Shown: positions 1 through 4,761 of the stretch, piece by piece | Layout: each line of letters begins with the position of its first letter | Position numbering within the stretch: position 1 is the stretch's first letter | Assembly: GCA_021851535.1 (NCBI GenBank) | Contig: JAJZDT010000108.1 | Span: 1-5,082 of the forward strand | Source: Microcaldota archaeon | Lineage (GTDB): Archaea; Micrarchaeota; Micrarchaeia; Micrarchaeales; Micrarchaeaceae | Length of the DNA: 5,082 nucleotides | Direction of reading: 5' to 3' | Notes under the pieces: generated by a model | The model's input: the letters and a program-made list of their open reading frames with translations, nothing else | What the model was told of the DNA's origin: nothing | Database searches by the model: none | Program-made: the position numbers and the translations under genes

Positions 1-3
1 TTA

Positions 4-321
4 ATGAGTGAATTATACTATACGGGATATCATTATCAAATAAAAGAAAAACCAGTAACATTCACGTCATCTGAAATAAATTATTATAAAATATCTATCG
101 CTGAGGATGTATTAAATTCTGGCGTAGGCAAATATTACACAAATAAAGGTGCAGTATTGGTTTTAGGAGAAAGTGCAAATAATGTAACTGTTGCATCTTA
201 TGCTCCAAAACCCGATCAATGGCTTAATATTAATGGTAAGACTAAAATTCAATTTATAGGTTCTAAGATACCTATAATATTAAATCCCTTAAAGCATCAA
301 ATAATATTTGGTGGTAATTAA
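4..321 (+). CDS. Hypothetical beta-rich protein, 105 aa, possibly 5'-partial
   Basis: I do not recognise this protein. From the ATG at 4 it is 105 residues, rich in Tyr, Ile, Asn and Val, with alternating hydrophobic and polar stretches that suggest beta strands (for example AVLVLGE around residues 50-56 and TKIQFIG around 80-86). It ends in a short Gly-Gly-Asn tail. I see no signal peptide, membrane helix or metal-binding cysteine pair. The frame is still open at the left edge (base 1), so the true start may lie outside the window. No ribosome binding site or TATA box can be judged. It reads in the same direction as the three genes downstream, but a 107-base gap with its own TATA box separates it from them. 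A compact beta-sandwich or small structural protein is possible; that is inference only. Confidence 0.7.
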   Translation: MSELYYTGYHYQIKEKPVTFTSSEINYYKISIAEDVLNSGVGKYYTNKGAVLVLGESANNVTVASYAPKPDQWLNINGKTKIQFIGSKIPIILNPLKHQIIFGGN

Positions 322-341
322 TTTAAATGTAAAATTAATTA
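315..341. repeat. Perfect 10-bp A/T-only inverted repeat over a stop codon
   Basis: TAATTAATTT (315-324) and AAATTAATTA (332-341) are perfect reverse complements separated by 7 bases. The stop codon of the first gene (TAA, 319-321) lies in the left arm. The repeat could act as a weak transcript-end hairpin or as a protein-binding operator just before the next promoter. Because it contains only A and T in an AT-rich region, chance is a serious alternative. Confidence 0.45.
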
Positions 342-385
342 GGTGTATTTGGGGCGTATATTCAAAGTTAATTATGCAAAAACTA

Positions 386-394
386 TTTATATTA
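386..394 (+). promoter_or_regulatory. Putative archaeal TATA box for the 429-1843 operon
   Basis: TTTATATTA at 386-394 is centred about 39 bases before the ATG at 429 and 30 bases before an in-frame GTG at 420. TATA boxes in archaea normally lie about 26-27 bases before the transcript start. That would put the start near 416-418 and give a leader of roughly a dozen bases before the ATG. Confidence 0.5.
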
Positions 395-428
395 AAAAGG
401 ATTATACCTTACTCATTAAGTGTATATT

Positions 429-698
429 ATGTTAAAAAATATTGAAGTTGCTGTAAGTAATAATAAGACTACAAGCGCAATATTTATCAGTTCTGTTATA
501 GGTATTTCAATAGGTTATGCACTGCTTTTCTCCTGTATTAATAATGCCAATAAAATAGACACAATGAAAAAGACTAGTGACAATACTGTTTTAATTAGAA
601 AGGATGTTAACGCAATAAATAATGTTGCATACCTCTCAACTGCAATAATTGCCACATCCGTTTCATTAGGGCTTTTTGGATTTTTACGGGAAGCATAA
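429..698 (+). CDS. Small membrane protein with two predicted helices
   Basis: Unrecognised 89-residue protein. Two hydrophobic segments stand out, at about residues 16-36 (Ala-Ile-Phe-Ile-Ser then Gly/Ile/Ser-rich) and 64-86 (Val-Ala-Tyr-Leu-Ser then Ala/Ile/Leu-rich). A polar, Lys-rich linker of about 28 residues separates them, so a helical hairpin in the membrane is likely. The positively charged linker favours its lying on the cytoplasmic side. I prefer the ATG at 429 to the in-frame GTG at 420, because GTG-TAT resembles the GTGAT ribosome-binding motif used downstream and sits at similar spacing. The next gene starts 15 bases after the stop, so it is probably the first gene of a three-gene operon. 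A holin, small membrane anchor or virion membrane protein would all fit; none is supported by a motif. Confidence 0.72.
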   Translation: MLKNIEVAVSNNKTTSAIFISSVIGISIGYALLFSCINNANKIDTMKKTSDNTVLIRKDVNAINNVAYLSTAIIATSVSLGLFGFLREA

Positions 699-704
699 CT
701 ATTT

Positions 705-709
705 GTGAT
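705..709 (+). promoter_or_regulatory. Ribosome binding site (GTGAT) that decides the start at 714
   Basis: GTGAT lies 4 bases before the ATG at 714. It matches the archaeal GGTGAT Shine-Dalgarno core. Its GTG is in frame and could be mistaken for the start codon, but the same motif at the same spacing precedes other internal genes here, so the ATG is the better start. Confidence 0.6.
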
Positions 710-713
710 TAAT

Positions 714-1103
714 ATGTACAACGAGACAGAAATTAAAAGTAAGAAGCTAGATTTTAAAATACAATATCTTCCAAAAATTGAAGGTTATGAGGGCGTTATA
801 AGGGATGGAATTCCAATGAGTACAAACGCTATAACATCATCGGGCTATGGGTCATGTAATATAAAAGTAATAGTGCGAGAATCACTATACGATAAAATAT
901 ATAAGAATATAAATTCTGATCTTCAAAATTTTGCAATGAACTGTGGCGGAAATAAAAGTATATATTATTCGACTGACGGCTATATTGATGTATATATTTC
1001 GGGGTACTCATATGAAAAAAATTCTGAGGTGCGTAAGTTTATTACATTAATCGGTCAGAAGATAAAACGTTTAGAATATGAAGAATCTTTGTTGAGGGTT
1101 TAA
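714..1103 (+). CDS. Hypothetical soluble protein, 129 aa
   Basis: I do not recognise this protein. It is about 129 residues from the ATG chosen on the strength of the GTGAT motif at 705-709. The N-terminal third is polar and lysine-rich. The middle has Gly/Ser-Tyr-Gly turns (SSGYGSC near residues 42-48) followed by likely strands (IKVIVRES, then a Tyr-rich YIDVYISGYSY stretch). The C-terminus looks like an amphipathic helix with charged residues (residues about 107-127). No membrane segment or catalytic motif is visible. It lies 15 bases after the membrane-protein gene and 8 bases before the 243-residue gene, so co-translation in one operon is likely. The mixed alpha/beta pattern does not point to a family I can name. 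Confidence 0.72.
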   Translation: MYNETEIKSKKLDFKIQYLPKIEGYEGVIRDGIPMSTNAITSSGYGSCNIKVIVRESLYDKIYKNINSDLQNFAMNCGGNKSIYYSTDGYIDVYISGYSYEKNSEVRKFITLIGQKIKRLEYEESLLRV

Positions 1104-1108
1104 GTGAT
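1104..1108 (+). promoter_or_regulatory. Ribosome binding site (GTGAT) before the ATG at 1112
   Basis: GTGAT follows the upstream stop codon directly and lies 3 bases before the ATG at 1112. This is the same arrangement as at 705-714. A second in-frame ATG at 1115 is at worse spacing. Confidence 0.55.
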
Positions 1109-1111
1109 TAT

Positions 1112-1843
1112 ATGATGACACAAAAAATTAGTGTTGATACCTTACAGTTTATACCAGTTGAGCAGTATCTAGAAAATAGATTATCTAAAAAATTTCAGAA
1201 AAAATTAAACAATCATAATGAAAAAGCATTTGGTCATGATATATACGAATTTAACAAAAACAAATATCTTACAATCTTTTCAAACGAAAGATTTGAAACC
1301 ATACCTATAATATATGTTAATGGTATCGATGGGATACGTTCTGTGAGGCATAAATATACGAATGCTGATAGGATGGCATTTATAGATATTGTGAGCTCTT
1401 ATACGATTGTTGAAGACGCTCCAAAAGGCATTATATTATCATCTATCTCAGTACCTTTTTATAATAAAAATTTCATGATTAAAGATGTTAAAAATGTGAT
1501 TATTAATTCTGGAATAAATATAAGGCCAAATAGTATAACTTCTGAAAGAATCACTTTAGATGGCTCAAATGTAACACCTTTTTTTGGAGAGATATCATTT
1601 AAGGCCGGTAATATCTCAATAAATGTAAATTTTGATGCTGAAAATAAATTAGCTACAGTATGGACAAAAATTATTAACTATACTCAAATGTTGGAATCAA
1701 ATATAGATCCGTTTAAGGATTCAAATGCTGATGCCCCAACCAACCCAAAAGTTATGGAGATGCTCCCAATAGATTATAGCATACTACAGCTGGAAAATGT
1801 AAGCAGAGTGGCAGGCATTTTAAGAAGGCATGGCCAGATTTAG
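1112..1843 (+). CDS. Hypothetical protein, 243 aa
   Basis: Unrecognised 243-residue protein, last gene of the operon starting at 429. The N-terminal 45 residues are helical and basic (an LSKKFQKKL segment). The middle is dominated by likely beta strands (IPIIYVNGIDGI near 66-77, then GIILSSISVPFY and MIKDVKNVIINSG), followed by a strand pair around residues 158-190. The C-terminus is a charged helix ending RRHGQI. There is no membrane helix, signal peptide, nucleotide-binding loop or cysteine cluster. Context: it follows a small membrane protein and a 129-residue unknown, so the three may form one complex. A viral or tail-like structural protein could show this beta-rich pattern, but I see no diagnostic motif and do not claim it. 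Transcription may end at a run of six T at 1886-1891, inside the convergent neighbour. Confidence 0.75.
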   Translation: MMTQKISVDTLQFIPVEQYLENRLSKKFQKKLNNHNEKAFGHDIYEFNKNKYLTIFSNERFETIPIIYVNGIDGIRSVRHKYTNADRMAFIDIVSSYTIVEDAPKGIILSSISVPFYNKNFMIKDVKNVIINSGINIRPNSITSERITLDGSNVTPFFGEISFKAGNISINVNFDAENKLATVWTKIINYTQMLESNIDPFKDSNADAPTNPKVMEMLPIDYSILQLENVSRVAGILRRHGQI

Positions 1844-1858
1844 AAATAAAATAAATAA

Positions 1859-2263
1859 CTAATACAGTTTATAGACCATATATCCTTTTTTAACTTCATT
1901 ATCAACAACTATGCCAACAGAATCTCCTTTATTTGCTTTAATGACGTTCTCTTTATTTATTTGAATGCTGTTTATTCGTTGAGTTATTATTGTATTAGTT
2001 CCAACAATCTCTATGACATCACCTATATTGATACTATCATATAATTTTATTGCTGCAACGTCTATTTTTTTGAAAAAATACTCTATAGTTCCAATAGGTT
2101 TTCTAATCCCTTCTATTTTATTATCATTATTTATATTGGTGTTTTCAAAACCAGCATTATCAATATTTTCTAAATCATCATTTTTATCATTTTTTTGGCG
2201 TTCAGATGCTGTATCTGTATCTACGTCATCTAAAATATAATCGATATTTCGTATTCTAGCCAT
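1859..2263 (-). CDS. Archaeal translation elongation factor-like small protein with acidic N-terminal extension
   Basis: Residues about 57-134 match, from memory, the small archaeal 'elongation factor-like' family, a single beta-barrel resembling domain 2 of EF-Tu/EF-1A. The order seen is IGTIEYFFKKIDVAAIKL, then INIGDVIEIVG, then TQRINSIQI, then KANKGDSVGIVV, then a KKGYMVYKL end. Family members are usually about 80 residues and often neighbour U32 peptidases; their biochemical role is not settled. Here residues 1-55 form an extra, Asp/Asn-rich and probably disordered segment (DDVDTDT, NDKNDD, NINNDN). The gene is convergent with the 1112-1843 gene, with a 15-base gap. A TATA box at 2285-2296 is centred 27 bases before its ATG, so the transcript is probably leaderless. 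The short acidic tail could bind a partner or nucleic-acid-binding protein; that is inference. Confidence 0.85.
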   Translation of the reverse strand: MARIRNIDYILDDVDTDTASERQKNDKNDDLENIDNAGFENTNINNDNKIEGIRKPIGTIEYFFKKIDVAAIKLYDSINIGDVIEIVGTNTIITQRINSIQINKENVIKANKGDSVGIVVDNEVKKGYMVYKLY

Positions 2264-2284
2264 CTAATCAATTATCTATTGCAA

Positions 2285-2296
2285 GATATATTTTTA
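2285..2296 (-). promoter_or_regulatory. TATA box for the elongation factor-like gene
   Basis: On the minus strand this reads TAAAAATATATC, centred about 27 bases before the ATG whose first base is 2263. That is the spacing expected for a leaderless archaeal transcript. It is divergent from the phosphatase promoter at 2348-2357. Confidence 0.6.
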
Positions 2297-2347
2297 AGTT
2301 TTTGTTGATTTTGACATAATATATTAAAATGCTTAATTTGATGTAAT

Positions 2348-2357
2348 CTATATATAT
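2348..2357 (+). promoter_or_regulatory. TATA box for the HAD phosphatase gene
   Basis: CTATATATAT is centred about 32 bases before the ATG at 2385. This predicts a transcript start near 2379 and a leader of only a few bases. No GTGAT-type ribosome binding site precedes the ATG, which fits near-leaderless translation. Confidence 0.6.
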
Positions 2358-2384
2358 CTAAATGCACCTTTTTTATTCGGTATT

Positions 2385-3113
2385 ATGAACTTAGAATGTA
2401 GGACGTTTATTAACTCTATTGGGATACGAGCAGCAGCAATATGTACTGATGGTGATAATACAGCATGGGCAAAAAATGTGGCAGAACATGGAATAGGATT
2501 GCAATATATAAAAAAAGCACTGCGCAGGTTTGAACTTAAAACGGCGTTTTGCGGCATAAAAGGATATTTTGAAGTTAAAGAAGCGTTGTCCCTTAATCCT
2601 AGAATGGATTATAATAGCACTAAGGGATTGGAGCTGTTTTATTCAAAATTAAAGAATGCTGGGATAGGCAGATGTGAAGAAATGGAATTAATGGCTAAAA
2701 ATTATATCTCCAAAAATATAATATGGAGTAGTTGGGGCATAATTAATTCTTTTGAAAATAGATTTTTTGTCAGTTGCAATGGGTCTACTGTTGCACGTGC
2801 TGCAAATAGTATATTTAATTTTAAGGATTATGCATCAAATGTCGATTTATTCGATTCAGATAATCTAATTATTGGGCTCAAGGCAAATATATTTGATGGA
2901 GAGACCAAAGCAAAATATATGTTTGATATGCTTGCCAATAGAAATATCCCACTAAAAAAAACTATATATATAGGAGACTGCAGTACTGATATACCTGCAT
3001 TAAAAATGGTAGGATTTCCAATAGCTTCGCCATTTGCTACAACTGAAGTTAAAGCAATAGCACATTATATACTTAAGGATAAAACCATAATAAACATAAA
3101 CATAAGGCGTTAA
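2385..3113 (+). CDS. HAD-superfamily phosphatase, phosphoserine-phosphatase-like
   Basis: The four haloacid-dehalogenase motifs are present in order in this 242-residue protein. Motif I is DGDNT at residues 22-26: Asp22 would be the nucleophile and Asp24 the general acid. Motif II is Ser130 in FFVSCNG. Motif III is Lys175 in GETK. Motif IV is GDCSTD at 197-202, with Asp198 and Asp202 likely binding magnesium. About 100 residues lie between motifs I and II, enough for a helical C1-type cap as in phosphoserine phosphatase-like enzymes. It should therefore hydrolyse a phosphate monoester in the cytoplasm, but the substrate cannot be read from the sequence. It has its own TATA box and a T-run after its stop, so it is probably a single-gene transcript. 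Other C1-cap HAD hydrolases of this size are equally possible. Confidence 0.88.
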   Translation: MNLECRTFINSIGIRAAAICTDGDNTAWAKNVAEHGIGLQYIKKALRRFELKTAFCGIKGYFEVKEALSLNPRMDYNSTKGLELFYSKLKNAGIGRCEEMELMAKNYISKNIIWSSWGIINSFENRFFVSCNGSTVARAANSIFNFKDYASNVDLFDSDNLIIGLKANIFDGETKAKYMFDMLANRNIPLKKTIYIGDCSTDIPALKMVGFPIASPFATTEVKAIAHYILKDKTIININIRR

Positions 3114-3118
3114 TTTTT
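3114..3118 (+). terminator. Possible oligo-T terminator after the phosphatase gene
   Basis: Five T residues follow directly after the TAA stop, with further T-rich sequence to about 3127. Archaeal transcription often ends at such T tracts without a hairpin. In an AT-rich region this is weak evidence. Confidence 0.3.
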
Positions 3119-3147
3119 AATGATTTTATGTAAGTATAACATTTAAT

Positions 3148-3156
3148 TTTATAAAT
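3148..3156 (+). promoter_or_regulatory. TATA box upstream of the gene-less GC-richer block
   Basis: TTTATAAAT is preceded by an A/T-rich stretch and would start a transcript near 3178-3182. The first ATG there (3182) opens only a five-codon frame. If the promoter is real, its product is either a non-coding RNA or a transcript with an internal start. Confidence 0.5.
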
Positions 3157-3183
3157 AGGCCATCTTCTAAAGAAAAGTTATAT

Positions 3184-3428
3184 GTGGGAAGTGAAATAAT
3201 CTATTTATACAACGGCGGCAGAAGGGACTTTAGTGGCATAAATGCCAAAGGCACAGACCTCGGAGCAACGTACCAGAGTTCAAGATAAAACGAGATGAGA
3301 ACACAGACATACACAATAAGGTGTTGAGCCTAACATCACAAAACCGCAAAAGGTTAGGCATAAATAAGCATGTAAGAGAAGGAAAGAGAATCAAGGTTTA
3401 CGGCAAGGTTATGGGTAAAATCAAATAG
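3184..3428 (+). other. GC-richer block without a confident gene: structured RNA, tiny genes or decayed gene
   Basis: From about 3210 the sequence becomes clearly richer in G and C than the rest of the window. Three stem-loops can be drawn: TGGCA/TGCCA (3234-3238 with 3243-3247, loop TAAA); CTCGG with CCAGAG (3259-3263 with 3273-3278, one bulged A); and GCCTAAC/GTTAGGC (3328-3334 with 3353-3359, 18-base loop). Two partial open frames also exist. One is open from the GTG at 3184 to the stop at 3285-3287 and contains LYNGGRRDFSGINAKG. Another runs to the TAG at 3426-3428 and ends in a basic VYGKVMGKIK tail. A TATA box at 3148-3156 would transcribe the block. It may be a non-coding RNA or a frameshifted gene; the sequence alone does not decide. 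Confidence 0.45.
3321..3428 (+). CDS. Possible very small basic protein, 35 aa
   Basis: A frame beginning at GTG 3321 encodes 35 residues with many Lys and Arg (SQNRKRLGI, then REGKRIKVYGKVMGKIK) and ends at TAG 3426-3428. The LGI...REGKRIKV pattern faintly recalls AbrB-type DNA-binding antitoxins, but the match is too short to call. The frame stays open upstream to 3234 without an ATG. The stop overlaps a possible GTG of the next frame (3428), so translational coupling or a frameshift relation is possible. A perfect 7-bp inverted repeat (3328-3359) lies inside it, which fits an RNA as well as a protein. Confidence 0.3.
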   Translation: MLSLTSQNRKRLGINKHVREGKRIKVYGKVMGKIK

Positions 3429-3436
3429 TGTTGTTT

Positions 3437-3613
3437 ATGGATAAAGGGCAAATGAAGAGTGAGATAAATCTAGTAGAGACATTCAAAGAGGTTATCGACT
3501 ACTTATCCCCCTTGCAAACACCTACAGAGCAGGTCAAAGAATATCTAAAGTCAGTAGAGAATTTGAAGACCAGGCTAAATGCAATAGGCGCAAAGAGTGT
3601 CTTGCGCAAATAA
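3437..3613 (+). CDS. Small helical hypothetical protein, 58 aa
   Basis: Unrecognised, predicted almost wholly alpha-helical: residues about 8-22 (SEINLVETFKEVIDYL), a Pro/Thr turn (SPLQTPTEQ), then a long charged helix (VKEYLKSVENLKTRL). A GTG at 3428, overlapping the previous frame's stop, would add three residues; I prefer the ATG at 3437. Base composition is GC-richer than in the neighbouring genes, like the block before it, so the two may share an origin. The last eight codons (GCA AAG ... AAA TAA) lie inside repeat copy 1, and repeat copy 2 carries the matching codons in the same frame without the rest of the gene. It could be an intact small protein or the 3' end of a broken gene. Confidence 0.5.
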   Translation: MDKGQMKSEINLVETFKEVIDYLSPLQTPTEQVKEYLKSVENLKTRLNAIGAKSVLRK

Positions 3614-3670
3614 GAGCGTTGCATCGGTGCTGCTAAGGTAATAATAGTTTGTTAGTATTTACAACATAAT
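3588..3670 (+). repeat. Imperfect direct repeat with hairpins, copy 1
   Basis: Bases 3590-3646 match 5004-5060 at 49 of 57 positions without a gap. After a 2-base difference in length, 3649-3670 matches 5061-5082 at 18 of 22. The shared core includes GCGTTGCATC and CTAAGGTAATAATA. Hairpin 1 (3588-3607) pairs GCGCA and AGA with TCTTGCGC around one bulged A. A weaker hairpin 3 lies at 3650-3666 (TGTT with AACA around AGTATTTAC). The left part overlaps the end of the 3437-3613 gene; the right part is intergenic, just before the TATA box of the next operon. The repeat may be a structured RNA element, a mobile-element end or a recombination site. Confidence 0.85.
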
Positions 3671-3687
3671 CTTAGAATGCAACAAAG

Positions 3688-3697
3688 TATATATATT
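3688..3697 (+). promoter_or_regulatory. TATA box of the NADAR operon
   Basis: TATATATATT is centred about 34 bases before the ATG at 3726 and predicts a transcript start near 3718. The leader would then be about 8 bases and carry CTGAT (3718-3722), a weak ribosome-binding motif. The box lies about 18 bases after the end of repeat copy 1. Confidence 0.55.
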
Positions 3698-3725
3698 TTG
3701 ATGGAGAAAAAATAATACTGATAAA

Positions 3726-3971
3726 ATGGCAACAAAAGACAGTTTAATTACACAAGCAGAAAAGCATGAAAAAAGTGGTAATTTTCTAAAGGCGGAAAGA
3801 ATATATGCAGTACTCGGGGATCAGAAAAATGCAGTTAGAAATAGAGAATTATATATAGATTTTGGAAATGATGCACGAAATGCATATAGGCGTGTAAGAT
3901 ATATTAAATTAAGATCAGATATTATTAATTCAATTGAAAGATGTCTTAAAACCATGTTAAGAAAAAATTGA
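3726..3971 (+). CDS. TPR-like small helical protein, 81 aa
   Basis: Residues about 7-38 look like a tetratricopeptide-type helix pair: ITQAEKHEKSGNF, then LKAERIYAVLGDQKNAV, with the small and aromatic residues at helix-packing positions. A further helix (about 43-58) and a basic C-terminal helix follow. One to two such repeats in 81 residues is short for a TPR protein, so it may be a minimal adaptor or the shortened relative of a larger one. It is the first gene of the operon, with a TATA box at 3688-3697. Its stop codon lies 5 bases before the ATG of the NADAR gene, so the two are likely translated together. By family, TPR folds bind other proteins; a partner in this operon is inference. 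Confidence 0.7.
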   Translation: MATKDSLITQAEKHEKSGNFLKAERIYAVLGDQKNAVRNRELYIDFGNDARNAYRRVRYIKLRSDIINSIERCLKTMLRKN

Positions 3972-3972
3972 T
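3968..3972 (+). promoter_or_regulatory. Ribosome binding site (TTGAT) before the NADAR start
   Basis: TTGAT lies 4 bases before ATG 3977 and overlaps the stop codon of the previous gene (3969-3971). The in-frame TTG at 3968 is part of this motif rather than the start. The sequence TGATTAATATG repeats the arrangement at 706-716. Confidence 0.5.
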
Positions 3973-3976
3973 TAAT

Positions 3977-4441
3977 ATGAAACTGAAACCAAAAAACAAA
4001 GGAATATACTTTTTTACAGAACATGGAGATTGGGGTTTTTTATCACCGATGTATCAATGTAGGATTATTATTGATAACATTGAGTATAAAAGCGCAGAGC
4101 ATTATTATCAATCTATGAAGGTAAAAAATAATGATGATAAAAGCTGGATACGCGCTGCAACAAATGGTTATGAAGCAAAGAAAAGAGCCCATACGCTAGT
4201 AAGTGAGAACAAAGTTGTTAAGAATACAGTAGATGATAAGCTAAAAATAATGCGTAGGGCATTTCTTGAGAAATTTGTACAGAATCCAAATATAGCAAAA
4301 AAACTTCTTGCTACAGGTGATGCTTTACTTTATGAGAATAGTCCTGATGATCTTTTTTGGGGCATGAAAGGAGAGAACTGGATAGGTAGGATACTTATGG
4401 AAATTAGGGAAAAACTTTCCAAAAAAGAGAAATTGGTGTGA
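3977..4441 (+). CDS. NADAR-domain N-glycosidase (YbiA-like)
   Basis: The 154-residue protein carries the whole NADAR domain: GFLSP (20-24), SAEHYYQ (39-45), KFVQNP (99-104), ATGD followed by LLYE (112-120), FWG (127-129), then Asn134, Gly137 and LMEIR (140-144). Glu41 in the AEHYYQ motif is the expected catalytic acid. Known NADAR enzymes cleave N-glycosidic bonds. Some destroy reactive riboflavin intermediates (YbiA and the plant and bacterial fusions); others remove ADP-ribose from guanine in DNA or RNA and act as antitoxins to DarT-like toxins or in phages. The length is normal for a stand-alone domain and no key residue is missing. It sits in a tight operon of small genes between two repeat copies, with no riboflavin gene and no recognisable ADP-ribosyltransferase nearby, so which role applies is open. 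Confidence 0.92.
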   Translation: MKLKPKNKGIYFFTEHGDWGFLSPMYQCRIIIDNIEYKSAEHYYQSMKVKNNDDKSWIRAATNGYEAKKRAHTLVSENKVVKNTVDDKLKIMRRAFLEKFVQNPNIAKKLLATGDALLYENSPDDLFWGMKGENWIGRILMEIREKLSKKEKLV

Positions 4442-4442
4442 T
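4438..4442 (+). promoter_or_regulatory. Ribosome binding site (GTGAT) overlapping the NADAR stop codon
   Basis: GTGAT lies 5 bases before ATG 4448 and contains the NADAR stop codon TGA (4439-4441). The overlap suggests that translation of the two genes is coupled. Confidence 0.55.
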
Positions 4443-4447
4443 ACTAT

Positions 4448-4753
4448 ATGTCTATTAAATTAAAAGAACCCAAAGGGGATTATGGAAGACAAGCTGCTCT
4501 TAAGCTTGCTCCTCTTGCCCGAAGTAAAAATATAACCGATAGAAGAAGATTCATAGATAGTGTGGATTCTACGCTGGAATCATTAAGACATGCCCATCCA
4601 AACATATATCTTAGTCCTGGTTATGAAAATCCAAATTTAACAACTCTTCTAAAGTATCTGGCTAGAAAAGAACCTGATGAAATTCTTAGGGCTAGGGCTA
4701 TAACTAAATTGATTCATAGATCCAAAATAGAAGGAATGTGCGATAGTTATTAG
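4448..4753 (+). CDS. Hypothetical basic helical protein, 101 aa
   Basis: I do not recognise this protein. It is rich in Arg, Lys and Leu and looks mainly helical: about 13-23 (RQAALKLAPLA), 31-49 (DRRRFIDSVDSTLESLRHA), a Pro/Gly/Tyr loop (PNIYLSPGYENPN), then helices at about 64-93. There is no membrane segment, metal site or enzyme motif. The positive charge and the loop of aromatic residues would fit nucleic-acid or partner binding, which is inference. It begins 6 bases after the NADAR stop and ends 8 bases before the next gene, so it belongs to the same operon. It does not show DarT or ADP-ribosyltransferase motifs that I can see. Confidence 0.72.
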   Translation: MSIKLKEPKGDYGRQAALKLAPLARSKNITDRRRFIDSVDSTLESLRHAHPNIYLSPGYENPNLTTLLKYLARKEPDEILRARAITKLIHRSKIEGMCDSY

Positions 4754-4758
4754 GTAAT
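4752..4758 (+). promoter_or_regulatory. Ribosome binding site (AGGTAAT) before ATG 4762
   Basis: AGGTAAT differs by one base from the AGGTGAT consensus and lies 3 bases before the ATG, overlapping the previous stop codon TAG (4751-4753). The 12 bases at 4752-4763 also occur at 5050-5061 in repeat copy 2. Confidence 0.55.
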
Positions 4759-4761
4759 AAT

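Noticed and set aside
515..721. Minus-strand frame of 68 codons opposite the two-helix membrane protein
   Set aside because: It lies almost wholly antisense to 429-698, has no promoter or ribosome binding site, and its hydrophobicity mirrors the plus-strand gene.
829..1011. Minus-strand frame of 60 codons
   Set aside because: Fully inside the 714-1103 gene, with very high Tyr/His/Ser content typical of a shadow frame in AT-rich DNA.
2013..2240. Plus-strand frame of 75 codons rich in Leu, Ser and Phe
   Set aside because: It is antisense to the elongation factor-like gene, which has clear family resemblance and a well-placed promoter.
2348..2557. Minus-strand frame of 69 codons
   Set aside because: It overlaps the N-terminus of the HAD phosphatase, including motif I, and the divergent promoter.
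3182..3199. ATG correctly spaced from the TATA box at 3148-3156
   Set aside because: It opens only five codons (MWEVK) before a stop. It could be a leader peptide, but nothing supports that.
3270..3300. T-loop-like GTTCAAGAT suggesting a tRNA
   Set aside because: No acceptor stem, D-arm or anticodon arm can be drawn around it.
3600..3624. Minus-strand reading beginning MQRSYL in copy 1 and MQRTYL in copy 2 of the repeat
   Set aside because: The similarity follows from the DNA repeat itself. The frame ends within about 19 codons in copy 2 and shows no gene signals.
3821..4024. Minus-strand frame of 67 codons rich in Phe and Leu
   Set aside because: Antisense to the end of the TPR-like gene and the start of the NADAR gene; no support of its own.
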